Both the position numbers and the translations under genes were made by a program. A stretch of 27,603 nt of DNA from Betaproteobacteria bacterium. Its GTDB lineage: Bacteria; Pseudomonadota; Gammaproteobacteria; Burkholderiales; SG8-41. Shown here piece after piece: positions 1 to 7,409 of this stretch. The notes beneath the pieces were generated by a model. That model was not told the DNA's origin, did no database searches, and saw only the letters and a list, made by a program, of their open reading frames with translations. Every line of letters starts with the position of its first letter. Within the stretch, counting starts at the first letter, position 1. The stretch spans positions 1 through 27,603 of the forward strand of contig JANYDM010000101.1 in assembly GCA_025363575.1 (NCBI GenBank), read 5' to 3'.

Positions 1-192
1 CCCGCACCACTACGCTGACACGATGCCCGCAACCTTGCCGCGAGCGCTTCAATCCTTGGCGGTCTTAATTCACTTCACCGAACGGCAAAGCCACGACAAC
101 CACCGCGTAAGCGGTTTAGTTCAACGAGTATTGGTTGCCAAAATTTAGGTGACAGAATTTAGTTGCCAAAATTTATCTGCTGAAATGTGACA
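1..192. mobile_element. Possible end of a DDE-type mobile element (partial, cut by window edge)
   Basis: Read on the minus strand from about 192, the sequence begins TGTCACATTTCAGCAG and runs into tandem 14-bp units. Elements with TnsB/TniA/IS21-type DDE transposases typically have 5'-TG...CA-3' ends followed by several transposase-binding repeats, so this could be such an end, with the element lying to the left of the window. A frame open from position 2 to a TAG at 146-148 (plus strand, about 48 codons) enters from the left edge. I do not recognise its product. The stretch is more AT-rich than the coding DNA next to it. No transposase is visible, so the assignment is an inference. Confidence 0.3.
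134..175. repeat. Three tandem 14-bp units
   Basis: Positions 134-147 and 162-175 are identical (GTTGCCAAAATTTA). The unit between them at 148-161 (GGTGACAGAATTTA) is a close variant, giving an exact 14-bp period. A weaker echo ending CCATTTA follows at 187-201. Regular spacing of this kind is typical of binding sites for a transposase or a regulator. Confidence 0.8.
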
Positions 193-228
193 GGCCATTT
201 AGGGACGATACTCCGATTTATGCCGTAT

Positions 229-963
229 TCATAAGTCGACTATAACTGCAGCGCCGCGCACCCTCGCCCGTTCGCCAGCCGCTTTGACCAGCCCCGACGA
301 GACTACCGACTTAATGAACGTGCGCGCGTATGCCAACGCGGGTGCTTTTCCTTGGGCCATGCCTAAAGCGATTTGTTCGACGCCATATCGGCCATCGAGG
401 ACTTTGGAGCTGGGCATTTTGTCTGCGAGCTCGAACAGGATGGTCTTGTTGGTGGCAAAGACATCGGCCTTGCCGAGTGTGAGCAGCTCGACACCGCTCT
501 CGAGGTTTGGCGTTCGCATCACGACGGCGTTCTTAAGCAAAGCGGGGAGCTTGACTACCGATGTGCTGCCTTCGACCACCACGACCCGCACACCTGTCCT
601 GTCCACGTCGGCGAGCTGCGCAATCGGCGAACCGCGGGACACGAGATAACCGGCGTCCATTTCCAGGTAGGGCTGCGTGAAATCGATTTCCTTTGCTCGC
701 GCCGGCGTGGCGTTCGTAAACAAGATATTCACGTCGCCGGATTTCAGCGCGGCTATGACTTCGCCGTTTTGCGCATAGATGACGGGATCAAACGGAACGC
801 CTAGCTGTAGCGCGAACGCTTGCCCGAGCTCAAAGCCCACGCCATTCGTCTCGCCTGTCGCGGGATCTATGATCAGAGAAAGCGGGCTGCCAAGATAGAG
901 CCCAACGCGCAGCTTGCCTGTAGGCGCCAGGGCCTTTCTTACTTCCTCGGTAATTGAAGTCAT
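229..963 (-). CDS. Family-3 (amino-acid type) solute-binding protein without signal peptide
   Basis: A 244-residue protein with the fold signature of ABC-type family-3 binding proteins. It has a KLRVGLY strand near residue 17, a GFELGQAFALQLG helix near 43, then GDVNILFTNATPARAKEIDF and TQPYLEMDAGYLV around 75-110. The family normally starts with a signal peptide, but this protein begins directly with a short polar helix (MTSITEEVRKALAP), so as read it would stay in the cytoplasm. It is the last gene of the minus-strand operon, 12 nt after Bug1. The Bug1 TAA lies in the same reading frame, four codons before this ATG. The ligand cannot be told from sequence. The family call is firm; location and role are open. 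Confidence 0.85.
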   Translation of the reverse strand: MTSITEEVRKALAPTGKLRVGLYLGSPLSLIIDPATGETNGVGFELGQAFALQLGVPFDPVIYAQNGEVIAALKSGDVNILFTNATPARAKEIDFTQPYLEMDAGYLVSRGSPIAQLADVDRTGVRVVVVEGSTSVVKLPALLKNAVVMRTPNLESGVELLTLGKADVFATNKTILFELADKMPSSKVLDGRYGVEQIALGMAQGKAPALAYARTFIKSVVSSGLVKAAGERARVRGAAVIVDL

Positions 964-975
964 CTCTGGAAACCT

Positions 976-1983
976 TTAATCCACTTTAGTGCCGGATTTC
1001 TTTACAACGACAGCCCACTTAGCCAGCTCGGACTTGATATAGGCCGCGAACTCGGCAGGCGAACTGCCGATGATCTCGATGCCTTGTGCAGCGAACATTT
1101 CTTTCGCGTCGTTCATGCGCAGAATGTTCAGGACTTCTTCATTCAGCTTTTCAATGATGTCGCTCGGCGTGCCGGCAGGCGCGAGCAACCCGTACCAGAC
1201 GATTGCCTCGAATTTCGGAATCGTCTCGGCGAAGGTTGGAATATCCGGCGCAGCTTGAGAGCGTTTCGCGCCGGTGATGCCAAGCGCGCGCAACTTGCCC
1301 GCTTTCACTTGACCGAGCACGTTCGGTATGCCCGACATCATCAGCGGGACCTGACCGCTGATGACATCGATTGTCGCAGGCGTCGCGCCGCGATACGGAA
1401 CATGCACGAGATCGATACCGGTTTCGAGCTTGAGCAGTTCCACCGACAGATGAGCGGTTGAGCCGCTGCCCGCGGTTGCGTAATTGAGTTGGCCGGGCCG
1501 CGCCTTGGCAAAGGTGATGAACTCCTTGAATGTATGCACCGGCAAAGACGGATTTGCCACAAGCATGTTCGGCACAGAGCCGATCAGCGATATCGGCGAA
1601 AAGCTTTTCACCGGATCGAATGGCAGTTTTGGATAGACGGATGGATTCACTGCAAGCTGCGCACTCGCCGCCATCAGCAATGTATAGCCGTCGGCCGCCG
1701 CATTAGCGACCAGCTCCGCGGCAATGTTGCCACCGGCGCCGGGCCGGTTATCGACAACCGCCGGCTGTCCCCAACGCTCCGACATTTTCTGCGCGAGCTT
1801 GCGCGCCACGATGTCGCTGCCGCCACCCGGCGGGAACGGCAATACGATGCGAATCGCGCGAGTTGGATAGTTAGCCTTGCTCGGCGCATTTTGCGCAGAG
1901 GCCATCGTCGCCCATGCGTGAGTGGCGAGGATCAGAATTGCCGCTATGAATCCGGCAGGTTTTCGGGCGATCATTCTGAGCAC
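976..1983 (-). CDS. Bug/TctC-family periplasmic substrate-binding protein (Bug1)
   Basis: A 335-residue tripartite tricarboxylate transporter receptor. It has a basic, hydrophobic signal peptide ending near ATMASAQ, then the Bug signatures: YPTRAIRIVLPFPPGGGSDI (ligand loop), VVDNRPGAGGN, DGYTLLM, LPFDPVKSF, HVPYRGATPA and DIPTFAE. Members bind small carboxylates or amides in the periplasm and hand them to a TctA/TctB permease or act as sensors. The frame opens at a GTG at 1983, 4 nt past the stop of the dehydratase-like gene. An ATG three codons later (1974) is an equally good start, and neither has a strong Shine-Dalgarno sequence, which suggests translational coupling. No permease genes are nearby. 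The ligand may be related to the product or substrate of the neighbouring sugar-acid enzyme. Confidence 0.93.
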   Translation of the reverse strand: MLRMIARKPAGFIAAILILATHAWATMASAQNAPSKANYPTRAIRIVLPFPPGGGSDIVARKLAQKMSERWGQPAVVDNRPGAGGNIAAELVANAAADGYTLLMAASAQLAVNPSVYPKLPFDPVKSFSPISLIGSVPNMLVANPSLPVHTFKEFITFAKARPGQLNYATAGSGSTAHLSVELLKLETGIDLVHVPYRGATPATIDVISGQVPLMMSGIPNVLGQVKAGKLRALGITGAKRSQAAPDIPTFAETIPKFEAIVWYGLLAPAGTPSDIIEKLNEEVLNILRMNDAKEMFAAQGIEIIGSSPAEFAAYIKSELAKWAVVVKKSGTKVD

Positions 1984-1987
1984 GGGG

Positions 1988-2971
1988 CTAGCGATACACC
2001 GCCTGAATCAACGCGCGTATATAGCCGATGACGAATGCCTGGTTGGCACTTTCGGCGCCGGGAAACATGGGCGAGTGATCGAGCGAGAAAGGTCCTTTGA
2101 ATCCAATGTCGCGGTACGCTTGCATCGCTTTGTACATATCGACGTCACCGTTGTCGACGAACGTCTCCTGAAAGTGCGGGAATTCTCCGCGCACATTGCG
2201 GAAGTGGACCATGACGATTTTGTCGATAGACCCCATGCGGCGTATGGCGTCGTAGACATTGACGCCTTGCATTTCCGTTACGCAGCCCTGGCAGAACAGC
2301 ATGCCGTTCGACGGCGAAGGAACGATGCCGAAGATCTGGTCGTACTGATCGAACGTCGAGGCGATGTGACCCGCGCCCGCGAGCGCCGGCGTTCCTTTGG
2401 GCACGGGCGGGTCGTCGGGATGCAGCGCCATGCGGACGCCCGCCTTCTCCGCGGCAGGCACGAGCGCTTTGAGGAAATAGGAGAGATTGTCGAACACCTG
2501 CTGCTCCGAGAGCGGCGGTGAGATCGGCGGCGCCGGCTTCTTCAGGTACTCGCCATAGTCGAACGAAATATAGGTGGATGTGCCTCGTCCCTGCGTCGGC
2601 GCCGAGCGCAACAGCTTCGAATTGAGCAGCTTGAAGTTGTAGGCGAGGATGGGCACGCCCGCCTCACCCATCGCGTGCACGATGTCGAGCAGGAACGCAA
2701 TCTTCTCGTCGCGCCCGGGTAGCCCGCGCTTGATTTCGTCGAAGCCGGCGGTAGCAAGCACCGTGCGCAGCTGCATGCCGTGCGCGGCGACTTTCTCCTT
2801 CGCAGCCTTGAAAAAAGCGCTCGTCGATTCACGTGTCGACAAATCCATCGCGGGATTACCGCGCCGTGTGTCGGGCAGGTCGATTGCAACACAGTCGAGA
2901 CCGAGCGTGCTCACGAGCGCGAGCTTTTGATCGACTTCATTGTTCCAGACTACTTTGTCTTGTATCTGCAT
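1988..2971 (-). CDS. Mannonate dehydratase (UxuA)-like TIM-barrel enzyme
   Basis: A 327-residue protein with hallmarks of the UxuA family: the HPDDPP motif at 184-189, a metal-site Cys in MLFCQGC (C227), VHFRNVRG with His at 256, NGDVDMY near 275-280, and LDHSPMFPG near 298. UxuA removes water from D-mannonate to give 2-keto-3-deoxy-D-gluconate. E. coli UxuA is about 394 residues, so this belongs to a shorter subfamily whose substrate may differ. A good Shine-Dalgarno sequence (AGAGGA) precedes the ATG at 2971. It lies between two Bug genes with gaps of 10 nt and 4 nt, so it is clearly co-transcribed. The family is secure; D-mannonate as substrate is not. Confidence 0.85.
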   Translation of the reverse strand: MQIQDKVVWNNEVDQKLALVSTLGLDCVAIDLPDTRRGNPAMDLSTRESTSAFFKAAKEKVAAHGMQLRTVLATAGFDEIKRGLPGRDEKIAFLLDIVHAMGEAGVPILAYNFKLLNSKLLRSAPTQGRGTSTYISFDYGEYLKKPAPPISPPLSEQQVFDNLSYFLKALVPAAEKAGVRMALHPDDPPVPKGTPALAGAGHIASTFDQYDQIFGIVPSPSNGMLFCQGCVTEMQGVNVYDAIRRMGSIDKIVMVHFRNVRGEFPHFQETFVDNGDVDMYKAMQAYRDIGFKGPFSLDHSPMFPGAESANQAFVIGYIRALIQAVYR

Positions 2972-2981
2972 TGATATCCTC

Positions 2982-3938
2982 TCATTCGCCTTTCACGCCG
3001 GCGGCAATCACCACTTTTTTCCATTTCACCACTTCGTCGCGGATGAACGCGGCAGTCTGCTCCGGCGTCATCAGCGATGGATCGGTGCTCTGACTCGCGA
3101 GCAGGTTGCGGAATTCAGGCGACTGCACGCATTTCTCGATCGCGGTATTGAGCAACTTCACGATGTTGCGCGGCATGCCGGCGGGCCCGGCAAGCGTGAG
3201 CCATGTATACGACTCGAATCCCGGCAGGCCCGACTCGGCGATCGTCGGAATATCGGGCACGACGGCCGTACGCGTCCTGCTCGATACGCCGAGCGCGCGT
3301 ATGCGGCCTGATTTGACGTGCGGCAGCAGCGAAGGGATCGAGCCGAACATTACGTCGACGCGCCCGCCGATCAGTTCCGGCACGGTGAACGCGCTGCCTT
3401 TGTACGGCACATGCAGCATATCCGTGCCGGTCTGCATTTTGAACATTTCCATCGTAAGGTGCAGGCTGCCGCCGGTGCCGGTCGATGCGTAAGTCAGCTT
3501 GCCCGGGCGCGCTTTCGCGAATGCGACCAGCTCCTGCACGGTGGTTGCCGGCGACGACAGATTTACAACGAGCATATGTGGCGCGACGCCCAGCATGCCC
3601 GCCGGCTGGAAATCGCGGACTACGTCAAACGTGAGTTCCTTATATAGCGACGGGCTGCTTGCGAGCGGCGTATTGAGCAGGAGCAGTGTGTAACCATCAG
3701 GCACAGCGTGCGCGACGATATCGCCGGCAAGATTGCCCGCGGCCCCCGCGCGATTGTCGACGATAAACTGCCGTCCGAGAATGTCCGAGAGCCTGGGAGC
3801 GTAGATGCGGCCGATGACATCCGCGCTCGAGCCCGGCGGATAGGGCGAGACTACGCGCACGGGCTTTGCAGGGTAGGTCTGCGCTTGGGCGGTGAGCACA
3901 GCACTGAACGTTGCCATGAGCAGCACCGCGTGGGGCAT
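2982..3938 (-). CDS. Bug/TctC-family periplasmic substrate-binding protein (Bug2)
   Basis: A 318-residue Bug protein from the ATG at 3938. It has a short hydrophobic leader ending AVLTAQAQ, then YPAKPVRVVSPYPPGSSADV, VDNRAGAAGN, DGYTLLLL, HVPYKGSAFT and GLPGFESY. It is the first gene of the operon Bug2, UxuA-like, Bug1, family-3 protein. A strong AAGGAG lies at 3963-3968, about 24 nt before the ATG, which is too far. It sits 6 nt before an in-frame ATT at 3954-3956, which would give an N-terminus INRQSRM with the basic residues a signal peptide normally has. The true start may therefore be the ATT. The ligand loop PGSSAD differs from the usual PGGxxD. Confidence 0.92.
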   Translation of the reverse strand: MPHAVLLMATFSAVLTAQAQTYPAKPVRVVSPYPPGSSADVIGRIYAPRLSDILGRQFIVDNRAGAAGNLAGDIVAHAVPDGYTLLLLNTPLASSPSLYKELTFDVVRDFQPAGMLGVAPHMLVVNLSSPATTVQELVAFAKARPGKLTYASTGTGGSLHLTMEMFKMQTGTDMLHVPYKGSAFTVPELIGGRVDVMFGSIPSLLPHVKSGRIRALGVSSRTRTAVVPDIPTIAESGLPGFESYTWLTLAGPAGMPRNIVKLLNTAIEKCVQSPEFRNLLASQSTDPSLMTPEQTAAFIRDEVVKWKKVVIAAGVKGE

Positions 3939-4256
3939 ACGGGACTGACGATTAATGGATTGCTCCTTAGGCTGTTTGGCGTAGCCGCGAGCTGTGCAGT
4001 GTAGCGGAAGCTGCGGGCAAGGGTGGCGCTTAAGACCACCCCTTTGACAGGGCTGTCCGCTGATTTAATACGAGATGTTCGTCTCCCTTCTGCGCGTGGC
4101 CGTGACTTTTCTTGTTAGAAAATGCGTATGTCATTTCATTGACCTGAGGAAATAAAACCCGTTTTGGGACTCAGCGCGGCACCAGTAACGGAATTTGTCT
4201 CGCGCAAAAAAAACCCCGCCGAAGCGGGGTTGTTGTGACTGTCGAAGTTAACGATA
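3939..4256. other. Intergenic region, 318 nt
   Basis: This stretch holds the leader of the Bug2 operon at its left, including AAGGAG at 3963-3968, and the terminator of the glycine-zipper gene at its right. The middle (about 4000-4200) has no open frame that resembles a protein and no tRNA-like sequence. I could not assign a convincing promoter for the minus-strand operon, although the start must lie here. Confidence 0.6.
4206..4231 (-). terminator. Rho-independent terminator of the glycine-zipper gene
   Basis: On the minus strand an 8-bp perfect stem AACCCCGC / GCGGGGTT with a TTCG tetraloop is followed by eight T residues. It starts about 25 nt after the TGA of the gene at 4257-4742. UUCG-type loops and an uninterrupted U run are typical of strong intrinsic terminators. 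It separates that gene from the Bug2 operon downstream. Confidence 0.92.
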
Positions 4257-4742
4257 TCAGTGCTGGTCTTTGCCAACCCGGGTCCAGGCGGCGCGCGCGG
4301 CAAACTTTGCGCGGTCCCACGACAGGTTTGAGCTGCCCTTGGATTTTTCGTAGTCGTTCCGCAGCTCGCCTTCCACGTCGTCAAAGCCGCGATCGCCGTA
4401 CTGTCCGCGCCCCATGTAGCCGGTGCGGAAGGCCGGTGAATAATCGTCGTAGCTTAGGTTCTTGTCGTAATAAGACTCGTGCTTGTAGTTGTCTTTCCAG
4501 TACGTGTCCTCGCGCGTCGGGTCCATTGCTTCGCCGGCAGCTTTGCCAGCCAGCCCGCCCGCGACTCCGCCGATTACCGCGCCGGCGACTGCGCCTACGG
4601 GGCCGGCCACTGCACCGGCTGCAGCGCCCGCCGCCATACCGCCCGCTGCGGCTCCGAGTCCTGTTCCGATGGGATGCGCACCGGGCTCGCCGGTGATCGG
4701 ATCACGATTTGCATCGCGCTTGTTGGTTTCGTGTTGGTCCAT
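4257..4742 (-). CDS. Glycine-zipper protein, probable stress-related
   Basis: A 161-residue protein. The N-terminal 25 residues are polar and end GAHPIGT. Residues 28-75 are a Gly/Ala-rich stretch of GxxxG-type repeats (AAGGMAAGAAAGAVAG, GGVAGGLAGKAAGEA) that can form a membrane hairpin or oligomer. The C-terminal half is hydrophilic and Tyr/Asp-rich (YWKDNY, YSPAFRTGY, FDDVEGELRNDYE, LSWDRAKFAARAAW). This architecture recurs in betaproteobacterial hypothetical proteins, some annotated as stress-associated; the function is unknown. There is no classical signal peptide. A GAGGAG lies 7 nt before the ATG. It is a single-gene unit with its own terminator. Confidence 0.88.
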   Translation of the reverse strand: MDQHETNKRDANRDPITGEPGAHPIGTGLGAAAGGMAAGAAAGAVAGPVGAVAGAVIGGVAGGLAGKAAGEAMDPTREDTYWKDNYKHESYYDKNLSYDDYSPAFRTGYMGRGQYGDRGFDDVEGELRNDYEKSKGSSNLSWDRAKFAARAAWTRVGKDQH

Positions 4743-4882
4743 GAAGATCTCCTCAAGTGATATGCGTCTATTCAGATCGCTTGAGAATTGTGCGCGTTAC
4801 CACTACAGGCGTCCGTCGGGCTATGTCCTATTCGGGTGCCATCAATCAACCGACTGAGAAGAATAGATTCTAAAAGCTGTCC

Positions 4883-5848
4883 TTATTCCGCCCGCGCGCC
4901 AGACGCCTTCACCACCCTGGCCCACAGCGCAATCTGCGCGCGATTGAACTGATCCATGCCTTCCGGCGTGGTGCTCACCACTTCAGCGCCCAGGCTGGAG
5001 ATGCGCTCTCTGACATCGGGCGCCGCGAGCATGCGTGCCATTTCGGCGTTGAGTTTCGCCACAACGTCTTTGGGCGTGGCTGCGGGCACGACAACACCGA
5101 ACCAGCCGATGGCCTCGAAGCCCGGCACGCCGGACTCCGCCATGGTTGGCACTAAGGGCAACGCGCCTGCGCGCCGAGCGCTGGTGACCGCAAGTGCTTT
5201 GATGCGCCCGGATTTTACGAACGGGCTGGCGACCACGATGTTCTCGAAGCTCAGTGCGATTTGTCCGCCGATGACGTCGGCGATCGCCTGCGCGCTGCCT
5301 TTGAAGGGGACGTGCTGCATGTCGATGCCGGTGAGCATCTTCAGCATCTCGCCGGATAAATGGTTAGGCGTGCCGCTGCCGGGCGAGGAGAAAGTAAGCT
5401 GGCCGGGCCGCGCCTTCGCGAGCGCCACGAGTTGACGCGCATTGCTGACGGGCATCGAAGGATGGACCGACAGGACGTAACAAGTGGTCGCCATCAGTGA
5501 AACCGACGCGAAATCTTTGACCGGATCGAACGGAAGCTTGGCGTAGAGGCTGGGCGCCACTGAATTGGGCGCGGTGGTCGCAAGCAGCAGCGTGTGCCCG
5601 TCGGGTGCGGACTTCGCAACCTGCTCGGTGCCAATGAGCCCGCCTGCCCCGGGACGGTTGTCCACTACGAACTGCTGGCCCAGGCTCTCGGAGAATTTCT
5701 GGCTCGCGATGCGCGCCATCAAGTCGGCGGTGCCGCCCGCGGTCCACGGCACCACCATGCGCGCGGGGCGCATCGGATAGTTCTGGGCCAAAGCGCAACT
5801 GGATGAGACACACAACGTGGCGGCGAGCCACAGGCGAAGTGCAGCCAT
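4883..5848 (-). CDS. Bug/TctC-family periplasmic substrate-binding protein (Bug3)
   Basis: A 321-residue Bug protein with a signal peptide ending SSCALAQ and the motifs YPMRPARMVVPWTAGGTADL, VDNRPGAGGL, DGHTLLL, LPFDPVKDF, HVPFKGSAQA and VPGFEAIGW. A GGGGAA precedes the ATG at 5848. It is not tightly linked to any enzyme: the glycine-zipper gene lies 140 nt downstream on the same strand, and upstream is a divergently oriented small protein. It is therefore the least informative of the eight Bug genes for ligand prediction. The ligand loop PWTAGGTAD is unusual in having Trp-Thr where Phe-Pro is common. Confidence 0.92.
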   Translation of the reverse strand: MAALRLWLAATLCVSSSCALAQNYPMRPARMVVPWTAGGTADLMARIASQKFSESLGQQFVVDNRPGAGGLIGTEQVAKSAPDGHTLLLATTAPNSVAPSLYAKLPFDPVKDFASVSLMATTCYVLSVHPSMPVSNARQLVALAKARPGQLTFSSPGSGTPNHLSGEMLKMLTGIDMQHVPFKGSAQAIADVIGGQIALSFENIVVASPFVKSGRIKALAVTSARRAGALPLVPTMAESGVPGFEAIGWFGVVVPAATPKDVVAKLNAEMARMLAAPDVRERISSLGAEVVSTTPEGMDQFNRAQIALWARVVKASGARAE

Positions 5849-6072
5849 CGGGTTCCCCTTTTTTGGTTAAGGCCGGATTCTACCGCTGTTGCTGCCGATG
5901 AAGACTTCGCGGCTCGACGCGCGCTGCATGACACTTGGTGCGCCAACACACAGACCGCCGGCGACCACCGTCTTATCCTAGTTCATCATCCGTGCGCAGG
6001 GCATCACGCCGGCGCGGAATGCGGACGCCAGCTCCCGGGCGAAGGACAGAAACGCAGCAAAAGGATAATCTT

Positions 6073-6303
6073 ATGTTTGAATTAAAAACGTTGGCTTCAC
6101 GCTCTTCCCTGACGCTGCTCGCGGTCGCGACCGCAGGCTATGCCGGCTACAGCATGTACCGGTCACGCAAACCCGGCTTGCCGTCCCCGGGCGCCAGAAA
6201 GCAAGAGCCCGCACAGCTCGACAAGATGCTGGACACCGCGCTGGAAGACAGCATGGCTGCCAGCGATCCGCCTTCGACCGTGATGCCCGAAGTGCGCAAT
6301 TAG
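6073..6303 (+). CDS. Small membrane-anchored protein with a DSMxASDPPS tail
   Basis: A 76-residue protein starting at the ATG at 6073, with AAGGA 7 nt upstream. The same frame is open further upstream to 5935, but that part is Arg/Pro-rich and lacks a ribosome-binding site. Residues 11-28 form one hydrophobic segment (LTLLAVATAGYAGYSMY) followed by Arg/Lys, so it is probably a single-pass inner-membrane anchor. The C-terminus has LDTALEDSMAASDPPS. A similar EDSxxASDPPS motif recurs at the end of many small proteobacterial proteins of unknown function. It is a monocistronic gene; no partner is visible. Confidence 0.7.
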   Translation: MFELKTLASRSSLTLLAVATAGYAGYSMYRSRKPGLPSPGARKQEPAQLDKMLDTALEDSMAASDPPSTVMPEVRN

Positions 6304-6366
6304 GTCGCGCGGATACCTGCCAGGCTGCCTGGCGCTACACACCGCGGCGCGTGGCGAACGGCAACT

Positions 6367-7290
6367 TCACTCATAGACCACGAGGCAACGCAGCTCGATG
6401 CTTTCACGCAGCGGCGCAGCGGCCGGCGCGTCGGGAATGTCGAATGCCGCGTGGGGCGTAAATCTCGCGACGCCGTCCACCTGCGAGTCGAACTGCTTGA
6501 AAACAAGCGCTTCATTGCGGTCCATTGCTGAATAGTAGAACCAGCGATGGCGCGCTGAGTGTGTAAGCAGATAGATTTCACCGGTGCGGCCCGGGTAGCG
6601 CACCTCACCAGCCACGAGATCAGCCGCCGACACCGTGCGCGAGTCGATCACGCCGAGCGGCGTATCCACGATCGGCCCGGCTATGGAACGCCAGATATTG
6701 ACTATGCTGTAGTGTCCGGCGGAGGCGGCAGCATCCGCATCCTTAGTTACAAGGCGCAGTCGCTTCGCGCCCGACTCTTCCGTATAGTCGTTGTGAACGC
6801 GCCCGTTGGATGATGGCTGTTGGTGCTTGCCGCGCCGGCCGAAGCTGAGTGCGGGTCGCCCGGCCTCACGCTTGCGCACGAGGTGATCGAACACATAAGC
6901 GCGAGTGCCGCCCGTGACGCGGCACGCCAGGTCGGCCATCTCCTCATAGTAAACCGTGGCGATAGCCTCTTCGTCGGTGAAGTCGCGCACGTCCGAAGGC
7001 GCGTCCCGCAATTCAAAGCCTTCCTTGTGTACTGACGGCGCCGCGAGAAGGCTGCGTGCATCGGTGACGCGCATCGCGCGGGCATCGTACTCGCAGTTTT
7101 GCCAGGGCGCGCCGGCGGGCGGCTCAAAGGCATATTCATACGGGCGCTCTTTGCCGGGCTTCAGATAGCCGAGGTTCGCTACCACTGAGGGGAGCGGTGC
7201 GGCAGTATCGCGATAGACCCGCTGCGGCTGCGCCTGTGCCGTGTTTCGCTTATCGATTGCATCGCGTTGTTGCAGAGCATGTAAATGCAT
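6367..7290 (-). CDS. CmcJ/NvfI-type Fe(II)/2-oxoglutarate-dependent oxygenase-like protein
   Basis: A 307-residue protein of the CmcJ/NvfI/AsaB-like family, which includes hydroxylases and desaturases of fungal and bacterial metabolites. The visible facial triad is H166-x-D168 in the VHNDYT motif plus H280 in FTPHAAF. An R295-x-S297 motif 15 residues later matches the 2-oxoglutarate-binding RxS motif. Other family features are NIWRSIAGP near 198 and RHRWFYYSAM near 248. TGGAGG lies 7 nt before the ATG at 7290. It follows Bug4 by 119 nt on the same strand and may be co-transcribed, which would link the Bug4 ligand to the oxygenase substrate. The substrate is unknown. The cofactor is inferred from motifs only. 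Confidence 0.8.
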   Translation of the reverse strand: MHLHALQQRDAIDKRNTAQAQPQRVYRDTAAPLPSVVANLGYLKPGKERPYEYAFEPPAGAPWQNCEYDARAMRVTDARSLLAAPSVHKEGFELRDAPSDVRDFTDEEAIATVYYEEMADLACRVTGGTRAYVFDHLVRKREAGRPALSFGRRGKHQQPSSNGRVHNDYTEESGAKRLRLVTKDADAAASAGHYSIVNIWRSIAGPIVDTPLGVIDSRTVSAADLVAGEVRYPGRTGEIYLLTHSARHRWFYYSAMDRNEALVFKQFDSQVDGVARFTPHAAFDIPDAPAAAPLRESIELRCLVVYE

Positions 7291-7409
7291 GGCGCCTCCA
7301 AAGAAACTTAGGTGGACGCATTAAATGCTCAAGCAGGCAGCGATTCAAGCGAGTTTTTTGCATCGGTCAGATGCATCGTATGCATGCGACGGTACGGGAC
7401 ACTATGTGT

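Noticed and set aside
4044..4066. TTGACA with a TAATAC-like sequence 16 nt downstream, plus strand
   Set aside because: The -10 matches poorly and no plus-strand gene follows; both neighbouring genes are on the minus strand.
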